From Gyrodactylus bullatarudis (lineage: Eukaryota; Platyhelminthes; Monogenea; Gyrodactylidea; Gyrodactylidae), in the NCBI GenBank assembly GCA_012064415.1, contig SSNU01000186.1, positions 25,630 to 89,629 of the forward strand: a DNA stretch of 64,000 nucleotides, in the 5' to 3' direction. The notes under the pieces are model-generated. The model worked only from the letters and a program-made list of their open reading frames with translations. It was not told the DNA's origin and did no database searches. This document shows, piece by piece, positions 47,740 to 57,822 of this stretch (positions are counted from its first letter, which is position 1; every line of letters begins with the position of its first letter). A program made the translations under genes and the position numbers.

Positions 47740-48598
47740 ACTAGAAAAAACAATCCAGTAAGCACTTTGGGATTATATCCGTAATTTTTGAGAAAATTAA
47801 AGATAGTTTAAATTAAGCTTCGAAAAAGCTTAAAATTTAAATTCCATTGGTTTCCAAAGTTTGTTCTTCTTTCAAGAACAGGGTTTAGAATTATGGCTTG
47901 AGATAGTTACATGTCTCATAAAAAACCTAATTGATATGAAGATGAGAATTTACCATTTTTACCTAAAAGTCAATATTTTCCCGGACAGTTAAGAAAAGTG
48001 AATTTTTCGAAAGTTTTGAAAGTTTTCTGGAAAAAAAGTAAGAATTCATCATTCTGACAAAATAACACGGGTGGAGGTGGGATTCTGATGTTTTTTTCCT
48101 AAAATTATGAAATTCTGATGTAAAATTTCACGCTTATATAATAATTATTATACATGAATCTGGGTTTTAGAATTGGATGTCATTTCAATAGAATCTATGC
48201 AATTTAATTCGAAAATTATAATCTTTTCTTCCAAAAGAATGCCATTGTCGAACAGTAAGTTAAAAGAGTAAAAATGGTTCTCACAAATTTTGACATCATC
48301 TTTAGAATGGAAGAATACTCTCCGTAAGGTTCTCCCAAATGATGATTTAAGAGTTGAGGCTAAATGCGACTATGGAGGCATCAAAAAGCAGATTTCACCT
48401 ATAGTTAAATTTCACGTGGCAAACTATTTGGCGTGCTTGGTGAATATCTGGACCGAGATCAATTTCAGTCCGCTAATTTGACTCACCTGGAAACCCGATG
48501 AAACTTTGGTGCCCCTAAAGTGTAGTATTTAGCCAGAACTGACTATGGTTTATGCCTTGTGAATAACAATCTTTTACTAGATTATACGAGAGACTGGT
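47740..48598 (+). CDS. Micro-exon group 1 (four exons)
   Basis: Exons at 47740-47757 (18 nt, LEKTI; acceptor TTTAGCCAG, donor GTAAGC), 48256-48267 (12 nt, KLK; donor GTAAAA, weaker), 48306-48323 (18 nt, MEEYS; acceptor CATCTTTAG, donor GTAAGG) and 48581-48598 (18 nt, LYERL; acceptor CTTTTACTAG, donor GTAAGC). A family D arm occupies part of the first intron. Confidence 0.55.
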
Positions 48599-49122
48599 GT
48601 AAGCAATATTTTATTTTATAAAACGTTGGTTTATCAGGATCAAAATTAGACAAGAAAGCCGAAAGTTTTCGTTAAAATTTCGACAGATACACCATTTTTG
48701 AGGAAATTATGGAAATTTTCGAGTTCTCAATGAAAAAATGAGATTTTGTAAAAATTATATATTTCCAAGTTCACGTCAATCAGCTCAAGTTTAGCTAATC
48801 TGAAAACTTATAGGTGATAAGTTCGAAAAAATAGTAACGAAACTTCACAATTGTAGGTTCCGTGCATAAAGTAATTTGAATTTCTAAATTGATTTTGAAC
48901 AGAAACAAATAAATAAGCTAATACGAAAATGGGCATTTATGGCTTTTAAAAAACTGTCTTTCAGCGAATTTGATTAAGTTTTTTAGGGATCACGAAATCC
49001 ACCATTTGAATGAAAATAATTTTGATTAGGATTTTCGAGGGCAAGATCTAAGGAATCGTATTGATAGAGAGTGATATTTTGAATAATCTGAGGGAATAGT
49101 AGAGGTAATTCTTGAAAATTTT

Positions 49123-49780
49123 TAGAGACAAAGGAGAAGCTCTTGAGTAAGGTGTTTTAGAATTCCTAAATGATTAAAATATTAGGATTCCATTGTAAGC
49201 TTATCAAACATAAATTATTTGAAAATAAATTCAGACCAAAGTGAGAATGATTTTGAAAGGATGTTTGTTAAACCTAATCGAAAATAGCTCAATGGACGAG
49301 ATTGAAGAGGGAATGTTAGTTGATTTTAAAAACGTTTTATTACCTGGATTAGTGATAAAAACTTGCCAAAGTAATTTGAAATCTTTTTTTAAACTATGCT
49401 TATTTATTCTTAGATGTCATAAAATGGCGAAGTAGGAAAAAGTCTTTGGTTTTTATTTAAATTCTAGGAAATATTTCAAAATTGCGTATGCTCAAAATTT
49501 TATTTTATTTTTCAAATTAATTTCTTAGAGGGGATGAAGAAAAACAGTATTTAAAGGAAAAAATTACTTTTAACTATGCTCAGTTGGCGATATAAAAAGT
49601 AAGTTTGCTTTATTTTGATTTTACACTCAGGTTGAATGAGGATTTGGAGTAAGCAAGTCTTGAGAAAATTATTTTACCAATCAGAAAACTTGAAGAGTAA
49701 TCAAAGTTCCTATTAATTCAATAAATTCGAGAAATTATCCCATTTTTTTCCAGTGAGAATCTCAACGAAGACCAAAAAAC
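49123..49780 (+). CDS. Micro-exon group 2: dense alternation of micro-exons and micro-introns
   Basis: Exons: 49123-49143 (21 nt, DKGEAL), 49353-49370 (18, DKNLP), 49414-49431 (18, CHKMA), 49468-49485 (18, KYFKI), 49529-49546 (18, GDEEK), 49584-49598 (15, WRYK), 49631-49648 (18, LNEDL), 49685-49696 (12, KLE), 49754-49780 (27, ENLNEDQK). Weaker extra candidates are 49186-49194 (9 nt) and 49288-49314 (27 nt, SMDEIEEG, donor GTTAGT). Introns from 49431 onward are only 36, 43, 37, 32, 36 and 57 bp, close to the practical minimum for splicing. All exons keep phase 2 and none contains a stop. Donors at 49371 (GTAATT), 49432 (GTAGGA) and 49547 (GTATTT) are poor, so some of these may be skipped or be false. 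Confidence 0.55.
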
Positions 49781-50167
49781 GTAAATTCAATTTTATTCAA
49801 AACTATATTTTAATAGGGTCTCAACTAAATAGGAGCAATCAATCTAATGGGTCAAAATTTAACTTACACAATGTGTGTATTGCACATGCAACATTTCATA
49901 ACAAAAGGAATCAAGCATGCCAAATTCTTTGTTAATTTCTTGATTTTGATTGAATTATCATCTTTTTGAAGACTAATTTTAAAAATTCAACAATATAACC
50001 TATCAAATATGATTCTAAATTTAATGACCTTAAAACAAAAATATGCAGATTTACAAGCTTATAACTTTGATTTGGATGACGATTTTGATAAAATTTCCTT
50101 GATCCTTGGGAAAAACAGTCCTTTAGAAACAAATATACATTCTAAGACTTTTTGAGGCCATAAGGAT

Positions 50168-50612
50168 TAACAATCTTTGGCTTCTATTCAAGCTTTTTAT
50201 CAATTTATCAGTGACCTGGCGATTGTATTTTGATATGTCTCATGTTGGATGAAGGTTAGGTCTAAATTTGTAGGAAACATCGGAAATGGAACAGATTGAG
50301 GGCTTTCGAGATCTTTATTGGTTTGGCACATTCTATATAAAAGGACATTCTGATAAATGTTGACTGGTTACTTTATGAGTCTAATAATATTCAAAAGTTT
50401 TCAATTAAATTAGACTATTAAAACGAGAATTAATATTATTTGGGTACATGAATTATTCGCTTTCTTTCAAGCTATCGTATATTCTACATGCAGAATCGAT
50501 TTTGCGCGCGAAAACCAACTCTAAATACACGAAGATATAATTTTGATGGTTTAAGCATTATTATCAGAATTCACTCAGATAATAGAATTTCATTTACCTC
50601 TATTAAACATTA
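50168..50612 (-). pseudogene. Family K, 5' fragment (copy 3)
   Basis: Aligns with 59930-60470: upstream DNA (including TTTGCGCGCGAAAA against TTTGTGCGCGAAAA) and the first codons, MFPTNLD here against MLPTNLD in copy 2. Coding similarity stops after about 40 codons in both frames. The sequence lies in an intron-like gap between micro-exon candidates 49780 and 50616. Confidence 0.65.
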
Positions 50613-50615
50613 TAG

Positions 50616-51104
50616 AAACATGAAAGTTGACCTGTAAGAAAGAAAAATATTCTTTACATCAAATAAAATACAATTGAGATGAAATTTCAAAATTTAGAGT
50701 ATAGAATTTGGACCCAATTATAACCTACGAATGCTGCCAAAATAAAGAGAAATCGAGAAGCATTGCTTTCAGTAGATTTCAAAAAAGAAATCATAAAATC
50801 CCATCTTTGACTAGATATATTACGAATAAGTAATTCACGTAGTTTTTCAAGAGTGTATCTAGTATTATTATAAACTCAAGAAACTCATTTATTTTCAAAC
50901 AAAATCTTCTATAGTTACAGAAGAATTATTGCGTAAGATGAATATCAAAATTACTCGATTGAAATTTAGAATCCATGGAAATTTCGAGTACATGAACCAC
51001 ATAAAAGATTTCTTTAAAAAGCCTACAGGAGGAGAATTCAAGAATAGTAAGTAAAACATGATTTTGTATTTATGCCTCTTTTTCAGTAAGCTTAATCAAA
51101 AAGA
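50616..51104 (+). CDS. Micro-exon group 3 (five exons)
   Basis: 50616-50633 (18 nt, NMKVD; donor GTAAGA), 50815-50829 (15 nt, YITN; donor GTAATT, weaker), 50921-50932 (12 nt, RII; acceptor ATAGTTACAG, donor GTAAGA), 51029-51046 (18 nt, RRIQE; acceptor GCCTACAG, donor GTAAGT), 51087-51104 (18 nt, KLNQK; acceptor CCTCTTTTTCAG, donor GTGAGA). All phase 2 and open. An alternative is one longer exon from the ATG at 50939 to the donor at 51047, but it would end in another phase. Confidence 0.5.
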
Positions 51105-51312
51105 GTGAGAGTTTTTTTCTCAAATGTTTCTGATCATTCATTATCATTTACTAGTATGTTGAATTGCATTCAGGTTTTCTTTAAAGAATTACAAATGACC
51201 TTTTTGATTTCTGTTCTTTTATGTGCCATCTAGGCTTGACTTGTCAGTAAAGTGAAATATTCATAGATCAAGTACATTTACTAGACTGGGTTTGACTACT
51301 CCACAGGGTGCT

Positions 51313-51372
51313 ACTTATAAATTATAAGTTATAATATCAAGTATTATTTATAGTTATAAGTTATAACTTATA
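51313..51372. repeat. TATAAGTTATAACTTATA palindromic run
   Basis: Several overlapping copies of TATAAGTTATAA and its inverse, a short self-complementary AT cluster. Confidence 0.5.
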
Positions 51373-51590
51373 ACAAAAATGTTATTATTTAAAAATCTTG
51401 TTCTAGGTGAGAAATAGATTAGTTTCCACATTGATGTAATCACTAGGGCCTCAAGTTTCAGAACGCTAAAATCATTTTTTAAGACCTTCTCAACGTTAGG
51501 TCTTAAATTAAGACCTAAATTTATTAAAATATAACTTATTATGATAGTCAAATCCATCCACTTTACAGTCCTTCTCGATGCAATGATTCA

Positions 51591-51745
51591 TTTTGACAGG
51601 GAATACTCACTGACGATCAATGTGTACACTCGATTTTCCATATTGACGATCAGTGCATAGACTGACGATTGTGACCCTCAAAGTGGAAACACAGTGTACA
51701 CATTGATAGATTTGGTCATCAGTGTATACACTGAGGGGAGTTTCC
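51591..51745. repeat. Compound inverted/direct repeat
   Basis: Short units recur in both orientations: GATCAATGTGTACAC, GTGTACACATTGATAG, CAGTGTATACACTG and (A)GTTTCCAC against GTGGAAAC. Likely a small decayed palindromic element. Confidence 0.45.
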
Positions 51746-51849
51746 ACGTTGGTTGTAATAACTATACTGTAAAAACCAAGTTTTTAATGAGATCCTATTT
51801 CTGCGGACTGAAGAATCTTTATTATCTAATTTATAAGCTAGTAAAAAAC

Positions 51850-51960
51850 AGTCCTAACATGTAAGGCAGGCATAGAGGCGATTCGTGAGATTCCCCAGTA
51901 TACTGTAGCTGAGAATCGAGCCAGGATCGGGAGCATTGAAAGTCCAAAACTTAAATAGTT
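51850..51960 (-). mobile_element. Decayed tRNA-like/hammerhead unit, copy 3
   Basis: On the minus strand: TTTTGGACTTTCAATGC, B box GGCTCGATTCT (51912-51922), then GTATACTGGGGAATC and ACGAATCGCC. The order and spacing match the 31.4-kb unit (B box, GTGTACTGACGAGTCC, GACGAAACG), with the ribozyme core mutated and stem II shortened. Not expected to cleave. Confidence 0.45.
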
Positions 51961-53400
51961 AACTCCACGTGTCTATAATCTGATAACACAGGGGGTCATG
52001 AAAAATTCAAAATTTCGGTAAAAAGTAAAATAAAACTGATTCTGGTGTAAAATTTTGCGCTGATCCCGAATCTGTGCTCAGATCTGTAAAATTCACTATA
52101 ATTTCTGAGATAATTGGAAAAAACGATATTTCCCAAAATTCCAAATTTCCCAAATTTTTAAAATTAATTTTCGCAAAAACCGTAAATGTTATTGTATTAA
52201 TTGTTTCGCAATTAGATGAGAAATTAAATTCTGCGTCTATTGATATGACTTTTGTAGGGGTGGAGTTTTATCGGCTTTCGGAAATTAACGCCAAATAAAG
52301 GTAATGTTCGAATTTTTGGGTTTTTTTGTTGAATTTTCACCATGTTTTAGAGAACAAATAGACTTTCCGAAGAGATTTTTAAAAATTTTAAAAGGCTATC
52401 AGGATCAAAATTTTGTGAGCTTTCCGAATCTGCCATTGGTTTTTGGTTATCTAATTTAGAAGAGGTGTAAAAACCGCATTTTTGAAATCTGTTTTTAGAC
52501 AGAGTTTTTCCGTTTTTACGTTTTAAGCTCCCATTATAAGCAAAGCTTGCTTCAAAATCTAGTAGAAAAAAATTCCTTGCTTTCTGAGATAAACTAACTA
52601 AACACTTGTTAAAAACTATTCCTTCAACTTATTTGTATTGCAAGAAAAATTACAAAAATACATTTCTAACTCTAAAGTTTTTTCATTTAAGGCAATCAAA
52701 AACTCACCTAACTTTCCAGGAATTGGCGATAAATCCAAATGACCAAGTTCATCTTCTTTAATATTAAAAGACCTTCAAAATGAGGGGCTGGGTGTCTTAT
52801 AAGAATGTTATTTGCATGATTTATTACTGACTAAAGTTCATCCTTTCTCAGGCACAAGGTACTAATCAACATTGACGAATAGAAATGACTCACATGATCA
52901 ATACTATGTCTTCTGTGATTGGTTCAGTATGATTTAATACTTATCTTTCAGTATCTGACTTTTCGACTGCTCAAGTAAAAGAAATAGTGAAGTTTGACAA
53001 TTATGAGCCTACAATGCCGATTGTCCAAGGATGAGGTCGAACTTTTATTTCAACCTGCTATAAACATCTATTCTGTTAATGTTTATTTTATAAAAGTGAT
53101 TAATTTTGATTTAATAAAATGTATAATTTCAAAGAAAAAAAAATACCTGAAAATATTTTTCAAGATCAAAAACATGAAAAATTTACAATTTTTATGAAAA
53201 TACAAGAAGAATCTTAAATAATCAACATAATCTAAAAACAACATCGAGATAATTCCAAAACATTGAGGATTTTTCAGAAAGTTCAAATTTTATCACACTT
53301 TCTACCTATTTATACATATGTCAATTTCCCATTGAAAACATGCATTGATATCGAAATATTTTTGATCTTGAAAAATATTTTCAGTAGGCTCTATAGTTAT
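51961..53400. other. No gene recognised
   Basis: AT-rich sequence between micro-exon candidates, presumably intronic if that locus is real. Confidence 0.35.
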
Positions 53401-53439
53401 TTCGCAAATGGAAAACCTTTCGGTTTTTTTTTTGGGGGG

Positions 53440-53725
53440 GGGGGAGTATGAAAAAACCTATTCATGTTTAGTAAATACCCCCAAAATGTATACAATAATT
53501 ATAATTGTAAGAACCTATTTAGGTTTTGTAAAAACATCCACAAAGTATACATCAATTGAAAATACCTATTTACGTTTTGAAAATCTCGAACACACCAATA
53601 CATTTTGTGAAAAAAACTATTTGAAATTTGATAATCTACCGTATACATCTATTGAATTTGTGAAAATACAGTACACTTTTTGTCAATTAGCCTACCCATA
53701 TATACATTTTTGTCAATATCCCTAA
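53440..53725. repeat. Diverged tandem repeat, about 50-bp unit
   Basis: After a G-run (TTGGGGGGGGGGGG at about 53431-53444) roughly five imperfect units follow. Each has (A)ACCTATTT(A/C)(G/T)GTTTTG or a variant, then a GTATACA(A/T) block. A 105-codon frame crosses them only because the unit lacks stops in that phase. Confidence 0.55.
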
Positions 53726-53803
53726 AAATTAACGCCATTCCTTGAATAAAACATAAAGTATTCTTGCGCATCTTTACTTTTTGAAATCTATTTTGATTAA
53801 TAG

Positions 53804-53815
53804 TTTATCAAAGAA
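53804..53815 (+). CDS. Micro-exon candidate (12 nt)
   Basis: TTTATCAAAGAA between acceptor TTTTGATTAATAG and donor GTGAGT; phase 2, coding LSK with split ends. Isolated in a long intron, so weaker than the clustered ones. Confidence 0.4.
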
Positions 53816-54109
53816 GTGAGTGTCTTACTTGCACGAAGAATATATAGCAAGGAACTTACTTTCCTCCTTATAGGATGTGGTGAATTATGCTTAAAGCTCA
53901 AAGAAAACATGCAACTAAACCTAGTTGACATAAAGATGAGAATTTGCTTTTTTACAAGAAGCTCTATCAAGTCGGGATATAATTCTGAAATTAAATTATT
54001 CCTACAGTTTTAATGGTGGTTTAAGGAAGATTTGTCAGTGTACATAACTTTTTCTGTTCTTTCGAATGATGCAACTCATATTATCTAGAAAATTTTAATA
54101 AAAGTCTTT

Positions 54110-54128
54110 TTAACCCTATATGAAAGGC
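54110..54128 (+). mobile_element. Solo TTAA-CCC end
   Basis: TTAACCCTATATGAAAGGC resembles the inverted right end of the 4791-4984 mini-element. No partner found. Confidence 0.35.
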
Positions 54129-54466
54129 ATATTATCCTGATTAATATTAATTTGTTCCACTTTCAAGGTGTTTTAAACTGTAATTTTTTCCAGACTTTCT
54201 GAAGAAAAATATTGAGTTTTTGTTAGAAAATGTAGCTTCTTATCTTCATGTCAAATAGGTGAAGAATCCTCCCTTGACTTCAATTTCCGAAAAAATATAG
54301 AAATATAAACCCATTTAGAAATTATCATTGCATAGACTCAACTTATGCATGTTTCAGTGAAAGTTTGAAAGCAATTCGTATGAATCAATAGTGATCTTTT
54401 CAGACGTAATAGAATCGATTCTCTGAGATCGTTTTGCAAATTTAACACATTTTCAGCTGTCTCAGT

Positions 54467-54602
54467 TACAGTTGTACCTGAGACTTGCGTGTGGAAAATC
54501 AAACATTTTTCAATCTCATCCATAAAAAAAATATGAAATATATTTTCGGAGTATATTGAAAAGTATTTGATTTTCCCCACGCAAGTCTCAGGTACAACTG
54601 TA
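54467..54602. mobile_element. Tc1/mariner-type MITE, 132 bp
   Basis: Inverted ends of about 34 bp start CAGTTGTACCTGAGACTTGC on the left and are mirrored on the right (GCAAGTCTCAGGTACAACTG). One mismatch is visible before the AT-rich centre. A TA dinucleotide sits directly outside each end, the target duplication of Tc1/mariner elements. The tiny interior has no coding capacity. Confidence 0.8.
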
Positions 54603-55077
54603 TATGATTTAAAGTTTTTCTCGGAATAGTCTTCGTTTTAGATTTGATGCTGGGGAATCCTAGGTAATCTCTTATCGCGAAAAAATCAAATGATATCTCA
54701 AAAAATAGCTTATACCTAAAGAATAGATAAACATCATAATTTCGATATTGAATTTACTTCATTTTAGCGATGATGGAAGTGCATTGTACGTGTGAAATCA
54801 AAGAAATAAATTTTGTGTAATCCTGTGAATTTTAGTTATTTACTGGTTTCTCTACCATTTGAAATCATCTAGTTTTTTATAACGTTCTGAACCTTTTATA
54901 CCCATTCAGAGAGAACCAATAGAAACAAAGAAAAAATTCATTTGGCTAGAATTCTACCTTTTATAAGACAATCAAAGTACTTCATTTTTATTGACCTGAC
55001 AATTTATTGTATCAAAGGGTTCAATGAGTTTTTCAAGATAAAAATTAATCTCTGATCAAGTTATCTTGCATTTTCAG

Positions 55078-55107
55078 ACCATCTGAAGAAAGTGAAACCG
55101 AAGAAGA
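55078..55107 (+). CDS. Micro-exon (30 nt), acidic module, paralogue of 57236
   Basis: Acceptor TTGCATTTTCAG, donor GTAAGTGTT. Phase 2; encodes PSEESETEE plus split codons. Differs from 57236-57265 at four positions, and the flanking intron sequence is also similar. That points to duplication of the exon with its splice sites. Serine/glutamate content suggests casein-kinase-like sites. Confidence 0.6.
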
Positions 55108-55162
55108 GTAAGTGTTACCTCCTAGTTAATCCCGTTTATATTAAAAATCACAGTCATAAAAT

Positions 55163-56286
55163 CTAATTGACATGAAGATTAGAAATTAGATCGTTTTTCG
55201 AATTTCAAAATTGCGTCAAAATTCCACTTTTTCAACTTTTGAGCTCAAAAATATTATCGATTCCAAAGATTTAATGCAGTTGAATGCAGATATTCGAGAT
55301 CAGTATTAGACAGAGAAATCGAATTCGGCTGCAGAAATTCGTCATTATCGTGGGAAATCAAAAAAATTTATGAAAAATAGCAAAACTTTAACGAAAAATA
55401 GAATTTTTATCCTGAAAAATAGCAAAATAGCAATTACCTAAATTCCTCATTTTAAAATGTCACTTCTTCAGTAATAGTTTATTTATTCGCATGTACTATG
55501 GAATACTCGATAAAACTATATTCTTGTCTCGTTGAAACTAGAATTCTGTACACAATGTACCCACTCATACGATGAAAACATAACCAATGAAAATCAATGA
55601 TTTACTCTGATTGGTTTAAAAATAATTATTCAATAATATTCGAGTTGAATCAAAAAATTTCTTCGTCCCTATAGACGTTAACAGGCTTCAATGGGTTCGA
55701 AATTTTGATATTTGGTTATCTGAGAGAATTGAAGAGATTGAAGACAATGATTTTATCATGGATAAGAAAGATTGGCTTTTAATTTTTATGTTTGGTATTG
55801 TTTACAAAAATAGCAGATAATTAGCAAAATAATAACAAAAAAATAGCAGAATTATTTCAGAAACTAAAACTGAGACAAAAGCATGCCTTACATCATTCTA
55901 ATCAGATTTCATTGCTTATTAACATATTAAAAATAGCATAAATAGCATTTTTACCACCCTAATTATAACAAAAGGGAATGATCCAAAATTTTAAAGTTTA
56001 ACTTTATCTTCTTTTTTTTATTCTTTGTCTAATGCTGGTCTTGAATATCTGCATTTAACAGCTGCAAATCTTTGAAATCTATAAAAATTTAGGGAAGTAG
56101 AAAAAGTGGAAATTTGGGGTATTTTCAAAATTCTAAAAACGGTCTAATTTTGTTCAGATTGAAAATTTTTTAATTTCCACAACTTATACGCTCATTTTAT
56201 CATGGAATTCGAAAAATAAATTTTTCCTGACTTTTCTGTATTGAGTTTTTTGTATAAAAAGTAAATTCTCATCTTCATGTCAATTG
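55163..56286. mobile_element. Family D palindromic element, expanded copy
   Basis: Left arm with GCAGATATTCGAGATCAGT (55285-55303) and right arm from about 56030 to TTCTCATCTTCATGTCAATT at the tip. Between them lie about 650 bp of unrelated AT-rich sequence containing repeats of AAAATAGCA, probably a later insertion or expansion. Confidence 0.55.
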
Positions 56287-56391
56287 TTATGAAAGTAATT
56301 TTCACTTTATGAGATAAAGATGAACTTTCAATCATCATCTCAAAGTTACTATCTTTTCTAAAAACGTTAATCTTGATCGTGATTATGAAAT

Positions 56392-56455
56392 TTAACCCTC
56401 GCCCTGGAAATGGGGTCCTTGCATTTTCCTATGTCATTTCCAGGGCGATGGTTAT
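56392..56455. mobile_element. 56-bp piggyBac-type micro-element
   Basis: TTAA (56392-56395), CCCTCGCCCTGGAAAT (56396-56411), interior TTTTCCTATGTC, and the inverted end ATTTCCAGGGCGATGG (56436-56451, one mismatch), followed by TTAT in place of TTAA. It is a deleted version of the 82-bp unit at 12932-13013: almost nothing but the two ends. Confidence 0.8.
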
Positions 56456-56571
56456 TTTTAGCTAATATGATCTAGCTTATATACGAATAGCTAAATATTT
56501 CATTTCTCAATTGAATATACTCCATGTTAGAAATGAAGAGAGTGCATTGTACGTGAAAAATCAAAGAATTT

Positions 56572-57181
56572 TTTCAAGCTATGATTTTTACGAAAAACTC
56601 GATTTTTCCCTCAACTTTTGACTTTTTGGAATCCTACCCATGTTGCTCACTTTTAAGATTCGTTTAAAAAATATGGTCAATTTTCTAATTTCGATTTGGC
56701 AAAAATCCCATATCTTTGAACTTTGAACTTTGAAAATTTTTATTGATTTTATAGTGGGATTGTATCTAGATGGTTTTTGAGATCAGAATGAGATTGCTGA
56801 TAAACTTTCGCATTTTCGAGTGATATCATTGATTTTCGAGTAGTGAAATTTAGCTCCCAAACGAGGTTATGCGTTAGAACAGATTTAGCATAGTTGATTT
56901 CTGTCTTAATCTGATCTTAAAAACCATATTTTTGACACACTTCAACTAAAAAATCAATAAAAATGTTGACTTCAAAGTTCGAAAAAATGGGATTTTGGCG
57001 CCAAATGGAAGTTTGAAAAATGGCTATATTTTTCATAAAAATAATTTTTTTCTTCAACTGCTAAAAGTGAGCAATATGGGTAGGATTCCGAAAAATCTTC
57101 GACAAATTCGACTTCTTGATGAAAATATCGAGATTTCTGTAAAAGTCATAGATTCCCAACATGATATCAATTAGCTTTATA
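56572..57181. mobile_element. Palindromic foldback element, family C copy
   Basis: Left arm with ATGATTTTTACGAAAAACTCG and TGGAATCCTACCCATG; right arm with the inverse and the tip GATTCCCAACATGATATCAA. It lies between the two paralogous 30-nt exons. Confidence 0.7.
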
Positions 57182-57235
57182 ATTCTGTGATCAAGGTAAA
57201 AACTAATTTCTTACCGAGTTATCGATTATTTTCAG

Positions 57236-57265
57236 AGCATCTGAAGATAGTGAAACCGAAATAGA
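57236..57265 (+). CDS. Micro-exon (30 nt), acidic module, paralogue of 55078
   Basis: Acceptor GATTATTTTCAG, donor GTAAGTGTT, phase 2. Encodes ASEDSETEI plus split codons. Confidence 0.6.
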
Positions 57266-57381
57266 GTAAGTGTTCAATTAATGGTGAATATTACTGTAAT
57301 TGAAAAAAAATGAAAGATATCAGTTTTTTATAAAATTTTCATTCCCAAATTAATTGGTGATTCTTAATTTCTTTTCTTTAG

Positions 57382-57402
57382 GATCAATAAGAATCTTTCA
57401 AA
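57382..57402 (+). CDS. Weak micro-exon candidate (21 nt)
   Basis: Excellent acceptor (TTTCTTTTCTTTAG) and an open phase-2 reading (INKNLS), but the following GTGCCT is a poor donor. Confidence 0.25.
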
Positions 57403-57822
57403 GTGCCTATTCCAATACTAGATATAGATGAAAATTGTCTTATGAGAAAAAATCGTCGCGGCTCTTTAAGTTTCCTATAGATTGAAGTCTTAATTCTCCA
57501 ATGGGCTTGATTCCAAATCAAAATATTGAATCCTCTTTCTATAATCTTTCAATTTCAAAACTATTTAATAAAATTGAAATGATTGATATAAAAAAAAACT
57601 AATTAAAAAAAGTATTAAAAAATTTCGTGTTTAAATTCATTAGATTGTAATCTCTGAACATTTGGAACCAATTCAAAAATATAATTTTATAGATCCTAAA
57701 TTTTTATTTTAAACGGTTGAGTTCTTACAAGCTTAAATTATGTCAGAAAATTTTCTCGGCAGCTTAGATAGTTTAAATAATATTTTATCAGAAGATCAAA
57801 TCCTCTTCTCTTTTTCTAAGAG

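Noticed and set aside
50939..51046. A single 36-codon exon from ATG 50939 to donor 51047
   Set aside because: Ends in a different phase from every other candidate exon; the inner 18-nt exon at 51029 fits better, though this alternative is not excluded.
51233..51245. Interval with a good acceptor and donor GTAAAG within the micro-exon locus
   Set aside because: 13 nt long, so it breaks the phase; treated as a chance match.
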